DNA of 64,000 nucleotides from Tillandsia leiboldiana. Its lineage: Eukaryota; Streptophyta; Magnoliopsida; Poales; Bromeliaceae. Under the pieces are notes generated by a model. It worked only from the letters and a program-made list of their open reading frames with translations, did not search any database and was not told the DNA's origin. Positions 12,435 through 36,754 of this stretch are shown one piece after another. Every line of letters starts with the position of its first letter. Position 1 is the stretch's first letter. The stretch is from positions 26,999,818 through 27,063,817 of the forward strand of contig CM055073.1 of assembly GCA_029204045.2 (NCBI GenBank), read 5' to 3'. A program made the translations under genes and the position numbers.

Positions 12435-12912
12435 TATTTTTTAACAGATTATATGTGAAATGACAGTTTTGTCCTTTCAAAAATGTCCCTTCAAAAAATA
12501 GTGCAGAAATATCTGAAAGGATAAAAAGATAAATTTACCTCACTAACTAACCAAGATTAAGTATTTAACCTATGGTTAACTAGATTTTTCTAACAGAGAT
12601 AGACGGCAGGAATATATATGAATAACGCTGGACTTTTAAAAAAATAAATATAAAAAATTAAACTTTGTAGGAATATATTTGCTATTCGATATGTTTACGG
12701 GAAGCCATATGCAATTAACCCTTAATTAAAACTCATGTGCTCTACGATTAATAACTGGGTCCAAGGGAATAAATTGACCCTCATGGAGGAGTTGTGCTCA
12801 GTAGAGGGAACAGGTTGGATATATATAGTAGGTTGATTTGGTGGCGTTGGCCAACGCATGCACCATAATAAATTGACCTGATCCAATGCGTGTTATTAGT
12901 GGAATATATTTG

Positions 12913-13168
12913 CATTACAATAAAATTAGGTTATATAAATATATTTTTATGACATTTTTATATAAGTATTCTATTTATATTTTATCTATATCTAAAATTA
13001 TATTATAGAAATATATTTTTATGGCATATTATAAAAATGTGTCGTTATACACTCTATCGACAGCATATATAGCAATACTAATAATAAGTGTCGGTATTTT
13101 TGGTAGCGATATTTTTTTCAAATTTTAGAAATACTTAAAAATATCGTTATAGCATAATTTTATTGTAG
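12913..13168. mobile_element. CACTA-like MITE
   Basis: Termini CATTACAATAAAATT and AATTTTATTGTAGTG are inverted; flanking triplets are TTG and TCG. The interior has AATGTGTCGTTATACAC and a GCGACA/TGTCGG-type core shared with the copies at 14131, 20608 and 23025. Confidence 0.75.
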
Positions 13169-13184
13169 TGTCGTAGCCGGTAAG

Positions 13185-13461
13185 ACTTATTTCACTAGCT
13201 AATCTTATCATTCAATTCTGACATAGTGTGTAATCTTGTCGCTCAGATGCTGGCTCAGTCGAGATTCATCATACACTTTCGACCCGTGATTAGTTCTGAT
13301 ATAAAATGTAATGATCCGGCTCACTAATAATAATAAATCGTTGTATCTCAACCACCCGTCCAAAATACTTAAGCTCAGTTATTATTACTAGTGTTCATAA
13401 TTTTTTATATACCCAATCACAATCTCGTTCCTATCAGATGTGAAACTAATGAGGTGTCATA
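13185..13461 (-). mobile_element. Decayed TRIM fragment of the second family
   Basis: Internal domain remnant (about 13185-13306; CTGGCTCAGTCGAGATTCAT is recognisable) is followed by an LTR (13307-13461, TGTAATGATCC to GGTGTCAT). It is more diverged than the other copies and lacks its second LTR. It directly follows a CACTA-like MITE. Confidence 0.7.
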
Positions 13462-13992
13462 ATAAATTAATTAATATTAACTTACGTGTTATGATTTTTT
13501 TTTTTTTTTTTTGATAATTATAAGCTAGAAATTTGATCTTCGCGATAATCTATAAGGTAATTTGTTTTATTTTGAAATGAGTAATACACTAACCATACAT
13601 GGTCACAAAGTATTTCAATTATATGGTTGTTATAATTTTTGAGAATCTGAGTTTAATTCATAGATTGAATGGTAATTATGGTAGCAAGTAGAGATCGAAT
13701 TTTTAATTAAATAAAAATTATAAAAAGAAAGTAATTTTGCAAAATTAAATAATTTTCAGTGGAAGTATCCATTTTGGGATTTTGCACGATAAAAGTGCGA
13801 CTAAAAAAAAAAAAAAAAGAAAAAAGAGGAGAGAAAATCGAGACAATAACTTTCTTTTTTACAAAAAAACGTAATATTTTATGTGTGAAATCGTGTGAAA
13901 TTTTTTAAAAAATATTACACGCCAATTACACGCTTTGAAAAAATTTTAATAATAAAAATTAAGTTTGAGAAACTAAAGTGCATAATTTTTAC

Positions 13993-14057
<65 letters not shown>

Positions 14058-15418
14058 CGAATTTTTATTGTTTTGAAAAAAAAAAAAATTATAAAGGACC
14101 AGGGAGCTTGACATCATCAAAGAGAACAAATACTACAACAAAATTATATTATAAAAATATATTTTTATCACACTTTTTGCAAATATTTTATTTATATTTT
14201 ATCTATATTCAAAATTAAGCTATAGGGACATATTTTTTGAACACATTACAATAATGTGTCGCTATACACCCTAGCGACGGCACGTATAACGACACTAATA
14301 ATAAGTGTCAATATTTTTGTCAGTGACATTTTTTAAAAATTTTAAAAATATTCAAAAATATCGCTATAACATAATTTTATTATAGTAAAAGTAATAAAAA
14401 AAAATTATGTCGGCAGCTATAAAATGTGGTAAATAAAATTTGTGTGTGATCAAAACTAAGAAAATGAATTGAAGGTGGTAAATAGCATGCCCTTAATTTA
14501 GACTATATTTGATTATATTTTTTATATATCTATCAAAATTTATAAAAGTTTTAAGTAAATAAAAAAAATTGTAGTAAGTAGGGCCCTAATAGGGATCTAT
14601 TTATTTATGTAATTAAGAGTACATTTACTTTTTATAAGATGAACGTGGAGCATCTACCTAGCTACTTAAAGTGGTGCCTAGCTTGAGCATCTATATTTAT
14701 TTAATAATTAAACTTTAATTTTCTCTCATTTAGCTTATTTTTATTTTATCAAAAAATTATACTTAATTATCTTATAATTTTATATTTATTTTTACTAAAT
14801 AAATTTACTATCAGATAAGATAATTAAGCAGCTTTTTTTTTTTTTATAACAACAGAATAATTGTGTATAATTGTTGAATATAAAATATAAAAATATTGTC
14901 GTTTTCAAACATTTTAAGTTTTTGAACAATAGCAATTGTTTCATATAATTTTATATAATATCATAGTAGAAGATTATAAATTTGAATCATGTCAGACTTT
15001 TAGCGTTATTTATTTTTCTCTTATTTAATTAAACTAATATTTTGAATTTATTAAAAAATCTCTAATCCATCTTTTAGAATACAGCACCTGTATAAAATTT
15101 TGAATTACTAAATAACAAATGAAAACCGGCAAAAGGACAAAAGGGTGAATTAAAGTTTACCTTATTTAATTCCAAAGACCCTTTGATAAGGAGCCCTTAG
15201 CTTCAATCAAGGGATAATAACTTTTGATTAGAGGGTCATATTCAAAGCATATATTCTTCAAACTTTAGTTCATATTCTTTGGAAATTGTTAAACATATGT
15301 CAAATTGGCTTATTCTCTCATATGTCATGTGATCATTAAAATAATAATAATAATAATCCTATGAAAAAATCAAGTGTCCATGTTGTTAAATGATAAGCTC
15401 TCATTCACATTTTTAATA
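13462..15418. other. Gene-free AT-rich sequence between repeats
   Basis: Contains the CACTA-like MITE at 14131-14387 and a (TA)n tract at 13997-14053. The remainder shows short homopolymers only. Confidence 0.6.
14131..14387. mobile_element. CACTA-like MITE
   Basis: TACTACAACAAAATT to AATTTTATTATAGTA with AAA on both sides. The core is ATGTGTCGCTATACACCCTA. Confidence 0.78.
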
Positions 15419-16294
15419 GGCTAAATTACATAAAAATTTTTTATAATATATCGTTTTTTCACTTTGCCTTCCTGTCTTTAAAAAGCCTACATTTTGCCCT
15501 CTCGTAATTACGTAATTATTTTTAGGGGACAACGGAGTTAACAGAATAGGCAAAATGATGATAATGCCATCCTTATCCCTGTGCTTATCCTTGTGCTCCC
15601 TTCCGACTCCGCCCCCGCCCTTGCCCCCGCCGAGAAGCTCTCCTCCTCCTCCCCACCCTGTCGTCGTCGTCGTCGTCTCCCCCGCCGTCGGAGAGGTCGG
15701 GGGTGCCCAGGGAGCCGCGTCCCCGCGCAGACGCGTGAAGCGCGGCGCCCCCAGGGAGCAGGTCAACGCGCGGCGGCCTATGGGGGCACGCCACGTGGCG
15801 GCCCCCCTCACCCCGCGCTGACCCGCGCCAGAGGAGGCGCGGGTCCCCGCGCGCTGACCTGCGCCAGCACGCGCGCGCTCTTCCCCGCGCGCGTGCTGCA
15901 CGCTTCCCCGCGCGTGTGCTGCACGCAGTGATGCGGCGAGTGGGGCGCCGCTACTTTGCCCCACCAGCCCTCGGGCCGCGCCTGACCTGGAGCGCCGGCG
16001 CCGGGGAGGGCTCGGGCGGCGACTGCGTCGACGATCGCTGAGGGCTCCCGACAACGGCGGCGGCGGGATCCCTTACGGAGCGACGGAGCTCGGCCTCGGA
16101 GCGATCAGGAGAAGAAGAGGTTGAAGGGTATTTTTGGTATATTACCTAAAAAATTGACGGCTCACTAACGGAATGCTGACGGCGAGGGTGTAAATACACA
16201 ATTCCATAATTACGATGGGACAAAATACAGATTTTTTAAAGACGGGTAAAATAAAGAAACGGTATATTATAGGATGGTTTTCTGTAATTTAGTG
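15419..16294. mobile_element. Mutator-like element with a GC-rich insert
   Basis: Begins GGCTAAATTACATAAAA and ends TTTTCTGTAATTTAGTG, with a perfect 9-bp duplication TTTTTAATA (15410-15418 and 16295-16303). The outer parts match, in reverse orientation, the 445-bp copy at 25746-26190. A GC-rich block (about 15590-16090) with CGCGCG-rich words is much longer than in that copy. Overlapping ORFs on both strands give low-complexity Pro/Arg/Ala proteins and are not called as genes. Confidence 0.85.
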
Positions 16295-16303
16295 TTTTTA
16301 ATA

Positions 16304-16880
16304 AATGTATGGTTCAAAAATTGCTTATTCAGTGTAAGATAGCAAAAAAGTCAATTTAGTATATTTATAAAAGTTCATGAAGCATTGAGTTTATTTCATT
16401 ATACCGAGATAAAACTTAACTTAATAACAATTAAGCTATGGCTAAATTGAACTTTTGGTTCTCAAACTACAAGGTGCGCGTGATATTTTGATTCTTAAAT
16501 TTTAATTTATTATAATTTTTTATTCAAATTATTCAGATAATTAATTATTATTAAATTTTATGATTTAATTTAGTTGACTATATATATACTAATCTATCAT
16601 TAATGTGAAAATAATATAATACAATAATAATTAAAATATTATATTATTTTTGCGTAAACATCATGCTAATATTTATTCAATCAAATTAAGCTTTGAGACT
16701 TGATATTAATAATTTAAAAAATTCATATCAAAAATTATAATACATTATAAAGTTTAAAAATTAAATTGCTACATTTGTCATAATTTGAAAAGCAAATGTG
16801 TAATTTAGCCAAAATCCACATTATCAATGCAATAAGTGGGGGAATTTATTGCTTGCACCGGATATACAACAATGTATTAT
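16304..16880. other. Gene-free AT-rich sequence
   Basis: No signal seen. The same holds for 17513-18004, 18659-19344 and 20093-20504. Confidence 0.6.
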
Positions 16881-16883
16881 ATT

Positions 16884-17407
16884 TGTGACGCTCCCAATAG
16901 TTCCACATCGGATGTGGTTCGAATTGTGATTGAATTTATATGAGACATGGACACTAGTAATAATAATTGGGCTTAAGCATTTTGGGCTGTGGTTTGGGCC
17001 AAATAAATTATTTTTCCTAGTGGACCGGGTCGTTACTTGTGGTATCAGAGCCAATAACCAGCCGGAAGTGTGCGGCGAGTCTCGGCTGAGCCTGGGTCTA
17101 GATGACAGGGCTAGCGAGACAAGTCTCACATCGCCTGGTGATCTTGGGCTGCTGTGTGTGTGTTTGGACTAACGAGGAAGTCAGGCCTAAACATGTGGAT
17201 GGAATTGTGATTGGATTTATATGAGGAATTGTGATTGAATTTATATGAGACATGGACACTAACAATAATAATTGGGCTTGGATTTATATGAGAAATTGTG
17301 ATTGGATTTATATGAGACATGGACACTAACAATAATAATTGGGCTTAAGTATTTTGGGTTGTGGTTGGTCCAATAAGTTATTATTACTAGTAGACCGAAT
17401 CGATACA
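16884..17407 (+). mobile_element. Complete TRIM of a second family (524 bp)
   Basis: The 5' LTR (16884 to about 17036) is followed by GGTATCAGAGCC (primer site) and an internal domain very like that of Cassandra. The 3' LTR ends at 17407 and contains tandem duplications of the segment GATTGGATTTATATGAGA. A perfect 5-bp duplication, ATATT, flanks the element (16879-16883 and 17408-17412). The LTRs lack the 5S-like block. No coding capacity. Confidence 0.85.
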
Positions 17408-17430
17408 ATATTGATATTTAAAATATGAAC

Positions 17431-17514
<84 letters not shown>

Positions 17515-18004
17515 AATAACCGCATTTCTTATAACTGAAATAATTATTTTTTCTCTATCATTAATTATCAAGACTCGCTGATTCTCCGTAATAAGTTCTT
17601 AAATTTTACATTTTTTTTCTTTTTATATGTAGATTTTTAAATTTTATATATCACATCTATTAAATTAAATATTAATTTTATAATATTAATTATTAAAAAT
17701 TAGGTGTAGTGTATAGAGCTTAAAAATGTGTCTTAGTGCACGCAATTGTTTCTATATACGAAATATTTGATGTGGACTCAAAAATTAAAGAACCTAAATT
17801 TTACTTTGGGTCCTCAACTACGGGACACTAATTGATATTTTTTAAATCATTAAAATCAAATCACACAGGCTAATTAAGTTGGTTAATATTGATAAATGTT
17901 TAATATATAAGTGATATATATATAGCATTGTGCTTTTATATTATTTTTATATTAATAATTTTTTGATATTTAGATAATTAAATTGAATTATAAAATTGAA
18001 TTAT

Positions 18005-18658
18005 AAAATTTGATTATAATAATTTTAAAAATTTTAATTTTAAAGTTATAATAAATTAAAATTTAAGAATCAAAATATTTCGATCTCATCATTGCTTAAG
18101 ATCAAGCCCAAAATATAATTTAATTATCTCTGAAAGAAGAGAAATTTTATTTATATATTCGAAAAATAAATATAAATTTTGCACCATCCATTCTAAAATT
18201 TACTAAAATTTATATCATTTTTAATTAAACAATTAATGTGGTAAATAAAATGATGATCCTTATATAAAAAAATATAAAATATATTTCAAACTTTAAGGAG
18301 TATTAATAGAAATTTTATTTATATATTCAAACTTTAAGGAGTAAAAATATAAAATTTGATTATAATAATTTTAAAAATTTTAATTTTAAAATTATAATAA
18401 ATTAAAATTTAAGAATCAAAATATTTCGATCTCATCATTGCTTGAGATCAAGCCCAAAAGTATAATTTAATTACCTCTAAAAGAAGAGAAATTTTATTTA
18501 TATATTCGAAAAATAAATATAAATTTTACACCATCCATTCTAAAATTTATTAAAATTTATATAATTTTTAATTAAACAATTAATGTGATAAATAAAATGA
18601 TGATCCTTATATAAAAAAATATAAAATATATTTCAAACTTTAAAGGAGTATTAATAGC
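18005..18658. repeat. Tandem duplication of about 305 bp, AT-rich
   Basis: About 18005-18310 and 18350-18658 match at roughly 95% by eye (shared CATCATTGCTTRAGATCAAG and AATGATGATCCTTATATAAA). The second copy follows a short partial repeat of the first. No ORF. Confidence 0.8.
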
Positions 18659-19344
18659 ATTGCTTAAAACATTGAGCAAAATATTCAGGTACAAATATGG
18701 AAATTGCGAATCAAATCATTTCAAGTTAAATTCCAGCTAAGCTCATAAATACACAACAGCAAAGGAAATGAAAAGCATTTAATTACTGAACCCATTAATT
18801 TTGTTCATCTCCCTTTTCAGCTATTTCCTTTTTTCTTTTTTCTTTTTTTTTTTTCAACCTTATCTACTTAAATAAAAAATAATAATTAAAGATATACTTT
18901 TGTACCTTTAATTTTAACAATTTCTCTACTCAACTAAAGAAGGTACTTATTGTACAACTATTTTAATCGTATATATTAAATATAATTTTATAAAATTTTA
19001 AAATATAATAATAATAACAATAATTTATTTTAATAGTTTTCATAGATAAGTATGAGAATTAAAGAATATGATATAATTATTTTTTGCTAATTAATTTAAT
19101 TTTTCATGCATTAAGATAGAAGAAATAATTAAATATATGCAAGACCATGTAAATAATATAGTGGTATATATATATATAATTAGTTATAATATATTTCGAT
19201 TAAGAAAAGGGCAAAAGGGGTTATTGAATAATTTTATAAAATTTAAGAGGTATAATTATTAAAGATACTATTTATACGTTATAGAATTTAAATTTTACAC
19301 CTTCCAATCCAAGCATAAAGTCCCTTCGAATTTTGAATACAAAA

Positions 19345-19860
19345 ATAAATAAATTAATAATACAAGTGATCTGTTGATAAAATTCGGTACTCGTTTCGGT
19401 ACCAGATTCTAATAATACAAGTGATCTGTTGAAAAAATTCGGTACTCGTCCCGGTACCAGATTTTAATAATACAAGTGATCTGTTGAAACATTCGGTACT
19501 CGTCCCGGTACCAGATTCTCTGAATCCGCAGCCCGCTTTGATACTGCAATCCGCTCTGGTACCGCCTAGAGTTGGGATTCCGCAGCGGAAACGTCAAATC
19601 GAATTTTTACCATAAACCCGTCCTCTCAACAAAACTGGAAACAATACAACAACCACAATGAGAAGAAAACCAAGACAATGAAATATGCGGGTGAAATAAG
19701 ATTCATTAACCAAGAGAAGAATTACACCGATTACACTGACTTCTCTTCTGCAATAAAGTAGCTTCAACCCGAGCCCTCTTTCTGAATCTCTCTCATCCTT
19801 CTCTCATCTTCTATAAACTTAGAAGACTATCTTCTATAAACTTAGAAGACTATGGGTGTG
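19345..19860. mobile_element. Probable LTR fragment with a 54-bp triplication
   Basis: AATACAAGTGATCTGTTGA... GGTACCAGATT occurs three times (about 19358-19520), 54-55 bp apart. Then CCGCAGCGGAAACGTC and GAATTACACCGATTACACTG follow, LTR-like on the minus strand. No termini found. Confidence 0.45.
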
Positions 19861-20092
19861 GCTAAATTCTAGCCCCCACCACCTCCATGGGTGTTACCAC
19901 CATCGTAGGTATGAATATTATTATATGGGTGTGGCTAAATTCTAGCCCCCACCACCTCCATGTGTATTACCACCATCGTGGGTATATCCTCCTCAACACC
20001 ACCGTACTGTGTATACCACTATATGGGTGTGTCCCCAACCACCTCCAAGGATATTACCATCATCTTGGGTGTGGCTATTTTAACACCACCGT
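19852..20092. repeat. CACCACC-rich tandem array
   Basis: About 3.5 degenerate units of GGGTGTGGCTAAATTCTAGC, CCCCACCACCTCCATG and TGTTACCACCATCGT, period about 70 bp. The two overlapping 70-residue frames here come from the repeat. Confidence 0.75.
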
Positions 20093-20607
20093 CAAATAAT
20101 AGCACATATGCTATATATATATCTTACATTAAAAGTTATCCAAATCTTAGTCTAAATAAATTTTTGTTCTAATTAATATTTAAATCTTAAAAACAACATT
20201 TAAATCTCAACAAATTTATCTTTTTAAGATTTAAATATTAATCTTAATCCAACTAGGATTCAACTAAAAATCTAATTAAATCCTAACGTGATCAAATATG
20301 AGTGACACAATATTTCAACTTGCATTTATTTCATTGCTTGAATATTCTTAATGCGGCTAATTTCTATATATAAAACCGAAAAAAATATTTTTTTAATTAA
20401 ATTAATTGGTTCTAATTAACCTGCATAATGGTTCATCTTTCTTACGTACGTAATTCCAAATAAAGAGGCTTAGTTCTTGCATGCATGCATGCATCTCATT
20501 AAAATTTTAAGTTAATATAATATTTTTTTCACAAATGCTCTTCTGAGGGTGTATTAATAGTAATTAATGCTTTTTTATTTTTAATAAGAATAATACAAAG
20601 CTATACG

Positions 20608-20802
20608 TACTACAACAAAATTAAATTATAGAGACATATGTTTGTGACACTTTTTACAAATGTCTAATTTATAGTCCATCTATATTCAAAATTAGATTAT
20701 AGGGACATATTTTTTAGACATATTATAATAATGTGTCGCTATACACCCCAGCGACGGCACATATAGCGACACTAATGACAAGTATCGATATTTGTTATAG
20801 TG
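20608..20802. mobile_element. CACTA-like MITE with a visible empty site
   Basis: TACTACAACAAAATT to TTTGTTATAGTG (CACTA-type end) with the 3-bp duplication ACG on both sides. The paralogous segment at about 21945-21965 lacks the insertion. Shortened (195 bp). Confidence 0.82.
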
Positions 20803-20871
20803 ACGTCTATAAATTAGGAATAAAATTTACACTACAATCATTCTATAGCTGGCCTATATCCTTTTAATTTA

Positions 20872-21571
20872 GGCCATGTTTGCTTTAAGAGATAAAACGG
20901 GAATAAAAATTTATTTCCTTTATTCTCTAAATTTTGGATAGTGAGGTGGAATAAGTTATTCTCTATCTTTTTTTCTTTTTTTTAATTAATTAAGTTATAA
21001 ATAATTATAAAATATTATTAATTAATTTTGAATTATTTATTTAACTTATTAAATTAATAAATATTTAAGTAGTGATTAATTTATTATTTATAATTAAGTA
21101 GCTAATTAAATAATTAACTATTTGATATGCTTATTCAATCATTAATTAATATTTATATTATTTACATAATTAATATTTTAATTTATCTGATTAATGAATT
21201 AACTAAAAATATTGATTAAATAATTAATTAATATTAATATATTCACTTATTTTTTATAGCTATTCACTAGTTATTAATGCCATTTTTTTCATCATCTCAT
21301 ATAATATGTCGAATTAATATTAATATACTAATATATATTGACTTTTTTTTAGATGCTTATTATTTAAATAAATTATTTTTTATTTTTAATCATAATCACT
21401 CGCATTTCTACTATTTCAACTCAATTACTAGACTGAAATTTTATTATTCTTTAGAATATCTCTATTAATTATTGTCTAAACATATAATTAATTTAATTCT
21501 TGTTTATCCAAAAAAATTATTCATATTTTAGAAATAAACAAAAATAACTTGTTCTCGCATTAAGCGGTACC
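20872..21571. mobile_element. Tourist/Harbinger-like MITE, AT-rich
   Basis: GGCCATGTTTGC to AAGCGGTACC, flanked by TTA (20869-20871 and 21572-21574). The related segment from 22015 (GGCCTTGTTTGGTTTAAG) is decayed. Confidence 0.55.
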
Positions 21572-22430
21572 TTATTGTCTAATTAATTTTCTTTGAATAT
21601 AAATTCTAGGACGGACAAAATGTAAGTTTTATACATATACAGCGGTATAGTACAACAATACACATATTTTATACCCCAATATTCAATGATTAATATCGAC
21701 CGTCTCTAGCGCAAGTGGTAAAAATTTGACAGTGGGTATCAGAAATCGAGGCTAATTGCTTCATAATTTTTAGTTAAATTTATTTTTAATAAAAAATAAA
21801 CGAAACGAATAGCCTATTATCTTTTTCTCTCACAAAAAAATATATTCAAAAATTGATAAATTTTAAGTTAATATAAATTTATTTTTACAAATACTCTTTG
21901 GGGTGCATCAGTAGCAATGCTTATTTATTTTTAGTAAAAATAATACAAAGTTGTACATCCATACATTAGGAATCAATTTTACACTACAATAATTCTATAA
22001 GGTATATTCTTCTAGGCCTTGTTTGGTTTAAGAGATAAAACGGGAATAAAAAATTTATTCTCTTTAATCTTTTCCACGGTACTAAATTTTGGCCATTAAG
22101 AATAATAGTTTCATCAAGCTCATGAGGTGGAATAAGTTATTCTCTATTTTATTTATTTATTAATTATAATTAAATTATAAATAATTATAAAATATATTTA
22201 ATTAATGTAATTAATTTTGTAATAATTAATTATTGCTCTAAGAATAATAGTTTCATCAAGCTCATGAGGTGGAATAAGTTATTCTCTATTTTATTTATTT
22301 ATTAATTATAATTAAATTATAAATAATTATAAAATATATTTAATTAATGTAATTAATTTTGTAATAATTAATTATTTAATTTATTAAATTAATAAATATT
22401 TAAGTAGTGATTATTTTATTATTTATAATT

Positions 22431-22602
22431 GAGCAATGCTATATGTACACCCCGAAACGGGTGTACATCTTACACCCCACCCATCCAATGGGTGGGGTGC
22501 CTTTGGGGTCACTTGATGTGACCCCTTCTCACACCCTCACCCATTAGATGGGTGAGGGTGTAGGATGTACACCCCGGATGGGGTGTACACATAGCATTTT
22601 CC
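22431..22602. mobile_element. 172-bp palindromic MITE, copy 2
   Basis: Same termini as copy 1 in the same orientation. The flanks do not match, so its duplication is lost or rearranged. It lies 45 bp from an inverted copy. Confidence 0.85.
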
Positions 22603-22647
22603 TTTCTTTTATTCGTTGTACTATCTCGAATTTCGTCTAAACATAAA

Positions 22648-22819
22648 GGAAAATGCTATGTGTACATCCCTTTCGGGGTGTACATCATACACCCCACCCA
22701 TCTAAAGGTGGGGGTGTGATGATGGGTCACTTGATGTGACCCGTAAAAAGTATCGCCACCATTAAAATGGTGGAGGTGTATGATGTACACCCCTTCGGGG
22801 TGTACAGGTAGCATTGCTC
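22648..22819. mobile_element. 172-bp palindromic MITE, copy 3
   Basis: Begins GGAAAATGCTATGTGTACAT and ends GGTAGCATTGCTC (reverse of copy 2). Perfect 9-bp duplication AAACATAAA at 22639-22647 and 22820-22828. Confidence 0.92.
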
Positions 22820-23024
22820 AAACATAAAATTAACTTAATTCTTATTTATTTTAAAACTTATACATATTTTAGAAATAAACAAAAATAATTTGTTCTCTCA
22901 ACAAACATTACCTGGTTTGACTAATTAATTTTCTTTAATTTTTTTGACTAAAAATCTAAATGAATATAAATCCTAGAAAGAATAAAATATAAAATTTATA
23001 CATATACAAATGTACAATAATACA

Positions 23025-23283
23025 TATTATAATAAAATTAGGTTATATGGACACATATTTGTGACACATTTGTATAAGTGTCCTATTTATATTCCATCTA
23101 TATCTAAAATTAGGTTATAGAAACATATTTTGAGGACACATTACAAAAATATATCGTTATACACCATAGCGACGGCACATATAGCAACACTAACAATAAG
23201 TGTCGGTATTTTTGTCAGCCGACATATTTTTTAGATTTTAGAAACACTTAAAAATGTCGCTATAGCATAATTTTGTTGCAGTA
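23025..23283. mobile_element. CACTA-like MITE joined to a tandem array
   Basis: TATTATAATAAAATTAGG to AATTTTGTTGCAGTA. The right terminus is repeated within the following array (23284-23940). Confidence 0.75.
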
Positions 23284-23940
23284 ATATATATTTTATACTC
23301 AAAATTTAAAAATTAATAAATTATTTAGATAAGTGGTATAAAATTTACACATATTTTATCTGAACATCAAAAATTAATCTTTCTGTTATTGAATTTCTAA
23401 AAATTCAAAATTTAATTTTGTTGCAGTGACAAATATTTTATACCCAAAATTCAAAAATTAATAAATTATTGTTGCAGCGACAAAATTCAAAAATTATTAA
23501 ATTTCTAAAAATTCAAAAATTAATCTTTTGAACATAATTTTATTGGAGTGACAAATATTTTATACTCAAAATTCAAAAATTAATAAATTATTTAGATAAG
23601 TGGTGTAAATTTTAGACGTACTTTATCTGAACATCAAAAATTAATCTCTGTTATTAAATTTCTAAAAATTCAAAAATCAATTTTGTTGCAGCGACAAATA
23701 TTTTATACCCAAAATTCAAAAATTAATAAATTATTGTTGCAGTGACAAAATTCAAAAATTATTAAATTTCTAAAAATTCAAAAATTAATCTTTTGAACAT
23801 AATTTGGTTGCAGTGGCAAATATTTTATACCCAAAATTTAAAAATTAATAAATTATTTAGATAAGTGGTGTAAATTTTATATTTATTTTATCTGAACATC
23901 AAAAATTAATCTTTCTGTTATTAAATTTCTAAAAAAAATA
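23284..23940. repeat. AT-rich tandem array, period about 265 bp
   Basis: About 2.5 units, recognised by CAAAATTCAAAAATTAATAA and GATAAGTGGTGTAAATTTTA. The junction word TTTTGTTGCAGTGACAAAT recurs about every half unit and matches the CACTA-like terminus just upstream. No ORF. Confidence 0.75.
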
Positions 23941-23974
23941 TTAAATTTTTTTAAACTGTCAGATTGTAACGATC

Positions 23975-24283
23975 CGGTCCACTAGCAATAATAACTCGTT
24001 GGGCCCAAACTACAGATCAAAATGCTTAAGCCCAGTTATTATTATTAGTGTCCATGTCTCATATAAACCCAATCACAATTCCATCCACATTCGATGTGGG
24101 ACTATCGGGGGCGTCACAGACTCCCCCGTTTAGGCCTGACGTCCTCGTCAGCCCAAACACACACACAGCAGCCCAAGATCATCAGGCGATGTGAGACTTG
24201 TCTCGCTAGCCCTGTCATCTGGACCCAGACTCAGCCGAGACTCATCACACACTTTCGGCTGATTATTGACTCTGATACCATAA
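23975..24283 (-). mobile_element. TRIM fragment (LTR plus internal domain) upstream of the acetyltransferase-like gene
   Basis: An LTR of the second TRIM family (23975-24118, TGTAACGATCC to GCGTCACA) is followed by the internal domain up to the primer site complement (TCTGATACCA near 24270). The other LTR is missing. It ends about 120 bp before the TATA box of the neighbouring gene. Confidence 0.8.
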
Positions 24284-24402
24284 AATCTGTCCCCGTCATG
24301 AGTGTTTTTTTATTTATTTCTTATTCTTATTTTTCTTAAAAGAAAGAAAAAAAAAAAAAAAAAAAAAAAAACCAATATCCAAATCCGTACTTTCCCTAAC
24401 AT

Positions 24403-24657
24403 TATAAATAGAGACCAAAGAAGGAGAGAGAGAGAGGCGGGGGAACGAATAGCCCAAGTATAGGAAAAGAGAGAAACTAAAGAGAGAGAGAAAGAGAGAG
24501 AAAGAGAGAGAGGAAAGGAAAGGACACATCCCTTCGCGTCCTCCTACAGTTATCATCAAGAAAAAAAAAATTCTCTCTTAAATTCGGATTCCCCCCACTC
24601 CTCCTTCTCCCCATTACTATTACTATATTGTTATTGTTTTTATTTTTGTTTGTGGGG
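24403..24657 (+). promoter_or_regulatory. Probable core promoter and 5' leader of the acetyltransferase-like gene
   Basis: A TATA-like TATAAATA lies at 24403-24410, about 250 bp before the start codon. A GA-rich leader with several (GA)n runs follows (24421-24515), then a pyrimidine-rich stretch before ATG 24658. A run of about 30 A lies just upstream (24341-24371). A TRIM fragment ends about 120 bp upstream of the TATA box, so only a short unique promoter remains beside it. The transcription start is inferred from spacing only. Confidence 0.5.

Positions 24658-36754
<12,097 letters not shown>

Larger units (their letters stand above)
11699..12721. mobile_element. Mutator-like MITE carrying a nested second element
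   Basis: Termini GGATTAATTGCATACGGG and ATGCAATTAACCC are inverted and are flanked by the 9-bp duplication TTAATTAAA (11690-11698 and 12722-12730). It is the same family as the 430-bp MITE in the DUF247 intron. Removing the nested unit at 11849-12434 and one duplication restores the sequence seen in that intact copy. Confidence 0.88.
20505..23020. repeat. Diverged direct duplication, about 1.2 kb units
   Basis: Unit 1 (about 20505-21660) and unit 2 (about 21855-23020) share the order TTTTAAGTTAATATAA, AATACAAAG, TTACACTACAAT, GAGATAAAACGGGAATAAAA, and ATTAATTTTCTTTGAATAT-type sequence. Unit 1 carries the CACTA-like MITE; unit 2 carries the two 172-bp MITEs and an internal 135-bp duplication (22105-22375). 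Each unit contains a Tourist-like element (20872-21571 with TTA flanks). Confidence 0.65.

Noticed and set aside
15413..16054. A 213-aa minus-strand ORF and overlapping plus-strand ORFs
   Set aside because: Inside a Mutator-like element; the frame starts in a GC-rich block and ends in the AT-rich TIR, and the protein is low complexity.
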